Below are positions 60,973 through 64,000 of a stretch of 64,000 bases of DNA, in pieces. Both the position numbers and the translations under genes were made by a program. The stretch spans positions 23,098-87,097 of the forward strand of contig JAJRWT010000017.1 in assembly GCA_024276675.1 (NCBI GenBank), written 5' to 3'. Below the pieces are notes generated by a model. The model searched no databases. It was given only the letters and a program-made list of their open reading frames with translations, and had not been told where the DNA came from. Every line of letters starts with the position of its first letter. The first letter of the stretch is position 1. Source of the DNA: Myxococcota bacterium (GTDB lineage: Bacteria > Myxococcota_A > UBA796 > JAFGLY01).

Positions 60973-62451
60973 ATGTGCTGCCTTCCTGCCAATGCGGATC
61001 TGCTTTCGAAGCGGCGGTGTCCTGGCTTCTGGCCCATGCTTCTGGCCTTGCTGTTTTGCGTATTTCGTGTTCTCTCCTGTTCCAGTCCAGCCGACAGAAA
61101 ATGGGAGGCTTTGAAAAGCGGCGAGTTGGTACCTGATATCCTACTGGTGCTGGTGTCCGGCCTGCGTGCGGATCCCCACGGGCAACCCGGAGCAGAAGCT
61201 GCTTTCATCGAAGCTCTGGAACGACCCGTTCGTTTGCGGTTTACCGCCGCCTATGTCCAGTCTTCCGAACCGTTTTCCAGCCTCTCTTCCATACTGACCG
61301 GGAAATATCCTTCGGCGATCCCCATTTGCGGTCTGGTGAAAACAAATTGGATGGACAGCCTGGCAACCAGGCAACCATGGTGCACCCGTTTGCCAGAAGA
61401 ATCTCCGATTCTTCCCGAGATCCTGGCCATGTACGGTTACCGCACCGCGATATTTTATCACGACATGGGCGGATTGGGTACTTTGACGGGGAAATTTCAA
61501 CATGAAGAAGACTTCAGCGGGGATGGGCTTGATTGGGCGACACCCTGGAGTGAGATTGGATCCTCCCTGGAGAACTGGTGGTACGAAGACAGCGATGCTC
61601 CGCGCTTCGGCCTGGTCCTTTCTGCCGATTTGATGGTCCGCCACCGTAGGGAATTGTACTCCGGCACTGGCAGGGATCCCTTTCCGGTTCCACGAAGGCT
61701 TTTCACCCCCGCCGAGGATTGGCAGCACGACAAAGCCATGGAAAACTATCGGCTGCTGGCGGAACAGGCGGGGAGGGGAGTTGCATCGCTTCTGGATGGG
61801 CTGACTGCTCATGACGAGCAAGGCTCCTCACCGTTGCTGGTTTTCATTTCGTCCACCAACGGCATGAGCATCGGGGAAAGGACAGGGAGTCTGGACTTTC
61901 CTCCGCAGTTCGTGTTCCACGAGATTCTGCTGGATCGTACCCTGCGCGTGCCCTTGCTGGTGTGGGGAGACTGGGGAGACTCCAGCGACGTCATCGAGCA
62001 GCCTGTTGAGCTGGTGGACCTGGTGCCGACGCTTCTCTCTCGCATCGGGGCGGTTCTTCCCGCTGGCATTCCCGGGCAGGATCTGCTATCGCCTGTCTTC
62101 CGGGAAGACCCCGACGCCGCAGCGCATGCCGAATACGGCGACATGATCGCCGTTCGCAAGTGGTCCTGGTTGTTGGGCTTCAGGGCGATGCTCCATCATC
62201 GCTCCCTCCTGGATCCGGCCATGGGTCAGGCGCTGGAGAAGGCCGTAATAGACGAACGATTCTTCTTGTATGACGTGATCGACGATCCCCTCCAGACAGA
62301 CAACGTCATTGGGCAGGATCCTCAGTTGACCTTCCGCATGAGGGACCAGATGATGTGGTTTCGCAACGGGCCCGCAGCCATTCCCGCCGACAAGTTGAGC
62401 AAGGGAGCCCTGTGGGATCTGCGGATGACAGCCAGTGCCGGTTATTGGTAG
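60973..62451 (+). CDS. sulfatase-fold lipoprotein, catalytic residues lost (paralogue)
   Basis: The start is uncertain (60883, 60973 or 61036). I chose the ATG at 60973, which gives 492 residues and a basic n-region before LALLFCVFRVLSC. It is clearly a paralogue of 54890-56389. LLVLVSGLRADPHG replaces the first metal Asp, VQSSEPFSSLSSILTGKYPS replaces the Cys-Pro-Ser-Arg centre, and FISSTNGMSIGER replaces the DHG motif. It ends ASAGYW, as the other ends SQGYW. Loss of the same residues in both copies suggests a selected structural or binding role. Ends in TAG, sharing a base with the next GTG. Confidence 0.75.
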   Translation: MCCLPANADLLSKRRCPGFWPMLLALLFCVFRVLSCSSPADRKWEALKSGELVPDILLVLVSGLRADPHGQPGAEAAFIEALERPVRLRFTAAYVQSSEPFSSLSSILTGKYPSAIPICGLVKTNWMDSLATRQPWCTRLPEESPILPEILAMYGYRTAIFYHDMGGLGTLTGKFQHEEDFSGDGLDWATPWSEIGSSLENWWYEDSDAPRFGLVLSADLMVRHRRELYSGTGRDPFPVPRRLFTPAEDWQHDKAMENYRLLAEQAGRGVASLLDGLTAHDEQGSSPLLVFISSTNGMSIGERTGSLDFPPQFVFHEILLDRTLRVPLLVWGDWGDSSDVIEQPVELVDLVPTLLSRIGAVLPAGIPGQDLLSPVFREDPDAAAHAEYGDMIAVRKWSWLLGFRAMLHHRSLLDPAMGQALEKAVIDERFFLYDVIDDPLQTDNVIGQDPQLTFRMRDQMMWFRNGPAAIPADKLSKGALWDLRMTASAGYW

Positions 62452-63731
62452 TGCCCAATTCCCGGCAGATGGGCCGAGTGTACCGTATCAAGGGTCTCCT
62501 GGGATCCACGATGGCACTCTGGATGGCAGGTGGCGTATACAAACTGACGTATTTCGGCTTTTCCTTGAAGATGGGAAGATTGGGGGGAGCCGAGGTGCTC
62601 GGAGTCATGGCCAGCTTGTTCGTGGTGGCTTGGCTTCTTGGAACGGCCGCGGGCCTGGGTCTTTGTGACTGGGTTCCATTTCGAACCGCGGAAGATGTTG
62701 GCAGAGGAGTCCAACCAAGGCGGCAGATAGGCGTGGCACATGGCCTGTTTCTCCTGTCGTTCAGTATGGCCAATCTACTCCTGTTGTGCCTCTCCCCATT
62801 TCTCGCCGCGGCGCCCGCTTATCTCGTTCTGTCGGTCCTGCTGGTGCTGGGAGCCGGAGCCAACGGGGTTGGAGCCTTCGGTCTCGCTGCTTTGAGGGGC
62901 GCTGGACGTCCTGGCGTCGAGGTAGTGGTACACTTGCTGGCTTCTGCAGTCTTGGCCATCGGGGTCATGTGGGCCACTACTCCCGAAGCTCTGGCCTTGT
63001 CCTGGTTGGTGGCTGGTTCGAGCCACGTCCTGGGTGGGGTGTTCATCGTGCCCTTTCTGGAGCCTCGGCTACGCCCGGTGATGGTCTCCATGCGGGAGAT
63101 CGTTCCCATGGTGAAGGAGTCAACCTTCTACCTGGGACTTGGGCTGGGCTCCTATCTTCTTGGCAACATGGACCTGCTGCTGGCCAGGGCCTTCTGTTCC
63201 ACGTCACAGGTGGGATACCTGGTGGTGGCGACGGTGTTGATCAGGGCGGGCAGTGTAGCACCATGGGTAGCGGCCACACTATTGCTCCACCGTTTCGAGA
63301 GGCGCTGGGCCCAGGGGCGTACCGTTAATCCCTTCTGGCTCCTGGGGGCCGCACTGGTGCTGGTGTCAATCGTGGGCAGTATCAATTGGTTTGCACTCCC
63401 GCTTTTGGCTATTGGCTACCAGCTCTCATCGGAGGACCTGATCTCGCCGGCTCGCATGGCCATATTGTGTTCACCGGCCTTGTTTTGCCTGCTTTCGATT
63501 CTCCCGTTGGCCGCGGCCAAGAATCTGCGCACTACTCTCGGCTCCATGGCGGCCGGGCTGCTGTCTGCCTGTCTGGTGGGATCGTGGCTCCTTTCGCCCA
63601 TGGGTACCAACGGCGCCATCATTGCTGCGGGCCTGGGCCAGGTTGTGGCGTTTGTAACGCTCATGCTTCGCCTCGGGAGCCAGAACTTGCTGGCCTGGTC
63701 GGGCCGGTCTGCAACGCGGCACAAAGTCTGA
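62451..63731 (+). CDS. polysaccharide flippase-like protein (Wzx/MATE-like)
   Basis: 426 residues from a GTG that shares a base with the previous TAG; an ATG six codons on is an alternative. About 12 helices and a pattern like the MOP superfamily of polysaccharide exporters (GLLGSTMALWMAGGVYKLTYF, GSYLLGNMDLLLARAFC, VGYLVVATVLIRAGSVAPW). Wzx proteins flip lipid-linked glycan units across the inner membrane. Its tight coupling with a sulfatase-fold lipoprotein suggests a surface-glycan role for the cluster. Ends in TGA. Confidence 0.7.
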   Translation: MPNSRQMGRVYRIKGLLGSTMALWMAGGVYKLTYFGFSLKMGRLGGAEVLGVMASLFVVAWLLGTAAGLGLCDWVPFRTAEDVGRGVQPRRQIGVAHGLFLLSFSMANLLLLCLSPFLAAAPAYLVLSVLLVLGAGANGVGAFGLAALRGAGRPGVEVVVHLLASAVLAIGVMWATTPEALALSWLVAGSSHVLGGVFIVPFLEPRLRPVMVSMREIVPMVKESTFYLGLGLGSYLLGNMDLLLARAFCSTSQVGYLVVATVLIRAGSVAPWVAATLLLHRFERRWAQGRTVNPFWLLGAALVLVSIVGSINWFALPLLAIGYQLSSEDLISPARMAILCSPALFCLLSILPLAAAKNLRTTLGSMAAGLLSACLVGSWLLSPMGTNGAIIAAGLGQVVAFVTLMLRLGSQNLLAWSGRSATRHKV

Positions 63732-64000
63732 TGGACCAGGAGAGGGGCAATGAGATTGGTGATTAGGCGCCATCAGGACCAATATTGAGATTACATTCCA
63801 TGGGTGTTTGGCGAGGAACGAGGTACTGTGGTACGTTCCGCTGAACAAACGACTAGACCGTTCCCATCCGGAAAAGGCTCCCTTCGCCGGAGCGGCCCAT
63901 TCCTTCGCCATGCACGCCCGCGTAACCACTTGAAATAGCGCTGCTATTCCGGCGGGTTACGCGGACGCACCTGGCTCGGAAGCGACTCGCCCCAGCTCGG
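63732..64000. other. intergenic region at the right edge
   Basis: No gene with a ribosome binding site was found on either strand in the last ~270 bases. It holds the 47-base structured palindrome at 63918-63964. A gene may begin beyond the edge. Confidence 0.4.
63918..63964. repeat. 47-bp nested palindrome
   Basis: Outer arms CCGCGTAACC (63918-63927) and GGTTACGCGG (63955-63964) are perfect 10-bp complements. Inside, AATAGC and GCTATT form a second stem around a three-base loop, with an asymmetric six-base block on each side. Such nested dyads occur in intergenic repeat elements; I see no second copy in the window. Confidence 0.55.

Noticed and set aside
63471..63929. Minus-strand 152-codon open frame at the right edge
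   Set aside because: It overlaps the Wzx-like gene antisense and has no ribosome binding site or motif.

Overview
The window suggests a GC-rich, Gram-negative, probably anaerobic bacterium of the myxobacterial/deltaproteobacterial grade. The signs are an Omp85 barrel, a Tol energiser cluster, many lipoproteins (some with Thr/Asp/Gly-rich linkers after the lipid cysteine), rubrerythrin, ferredoxin-dependent 2-oxoacid oxidoreductase and ADP-forming acyl-CoA synthetase. No rRNA, tRNA, CRISPR array, transposase or phage gene was seen.

Layout. 1-3.4 kb: end of an Omp85 gene and a polytopic membrane protein. 3.7-6.7 kb: rubrerythrin, then a large HTH / degenerate nuclease-like / NACHT / HEAT protein with a 12-bp palindrome just upstream of its start. 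6.7-13.1 kb (minus strand): tolQ-tolR-tolA/tonB-tolB, then a Ppx/GppA phosphatase and a lipoprotein; upstream is a redoxin-rhodanese fusion. 13.5-19.5 kb: an MBL hydrolase and two divergent polytopic proteins related to the one at 1.5 kb, one of them carrying a five-bladed-propeller domain. 20-34 kb (plus strand): a long central-carbon operon with 2-oxoacid:ferredoxin oxidoreductase, isocitrate-type dehydrogenase, HD protein, fused aconitase, LeuC/LeuD pair, citrate synthase/citryl-CoA lyase-type enzyme, ADP-forming acyl-CoA synthetase, and SucC/SucD-type ligase with a ferredoxin domain. A perfect inverted repeat ends it. 34-41.8 kb (minus strand): a tightly coupled operon with SSS symporter, PH-like protein, AcuC-type deacetylase, histidine kinase, response regulator and acetyl-CoA hydrolase-GNAT fusion, probably for acetate/acetyl-CoA handling and protein acetylation. 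42-47 kb: RND efflux pair and a TetR regulator. 47-64 kb: surface proteins, including metallophosphoesterase, SUMF1-domain proteins, two sulfatase-fold proteins that have lost their catalytic residues, a GH2-like lipoprotein, a TauE transporter, an alpha/beta hydrolase and a Wzx-like flippase.

The most important observation is about stop codons. In three genes (citrate synthase-type 28042-29148, fused aconitase 24364-26166, propeller protein 14591-17551) one in-frame TAA interrupts an otherwise intact protein, and the same frame continues with the expected conserved residues on the other side. My hand tally of about 49 genes finds only TAG (about 19) and TGA (about 30) as credible terminators. 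The only other gene ending in TAA (12231-13103) has a second in-frame TAA five codons later and then a TGA. Glu fits at all three interrupting positions. This is what a UAA sense reassignment, or strong UAA readthrough, would look like. It has a mechanistic obstacle, since both release factors normally read UAA, and independent point mutations or sequence errors remain possible. It should be tested on the whole genome.
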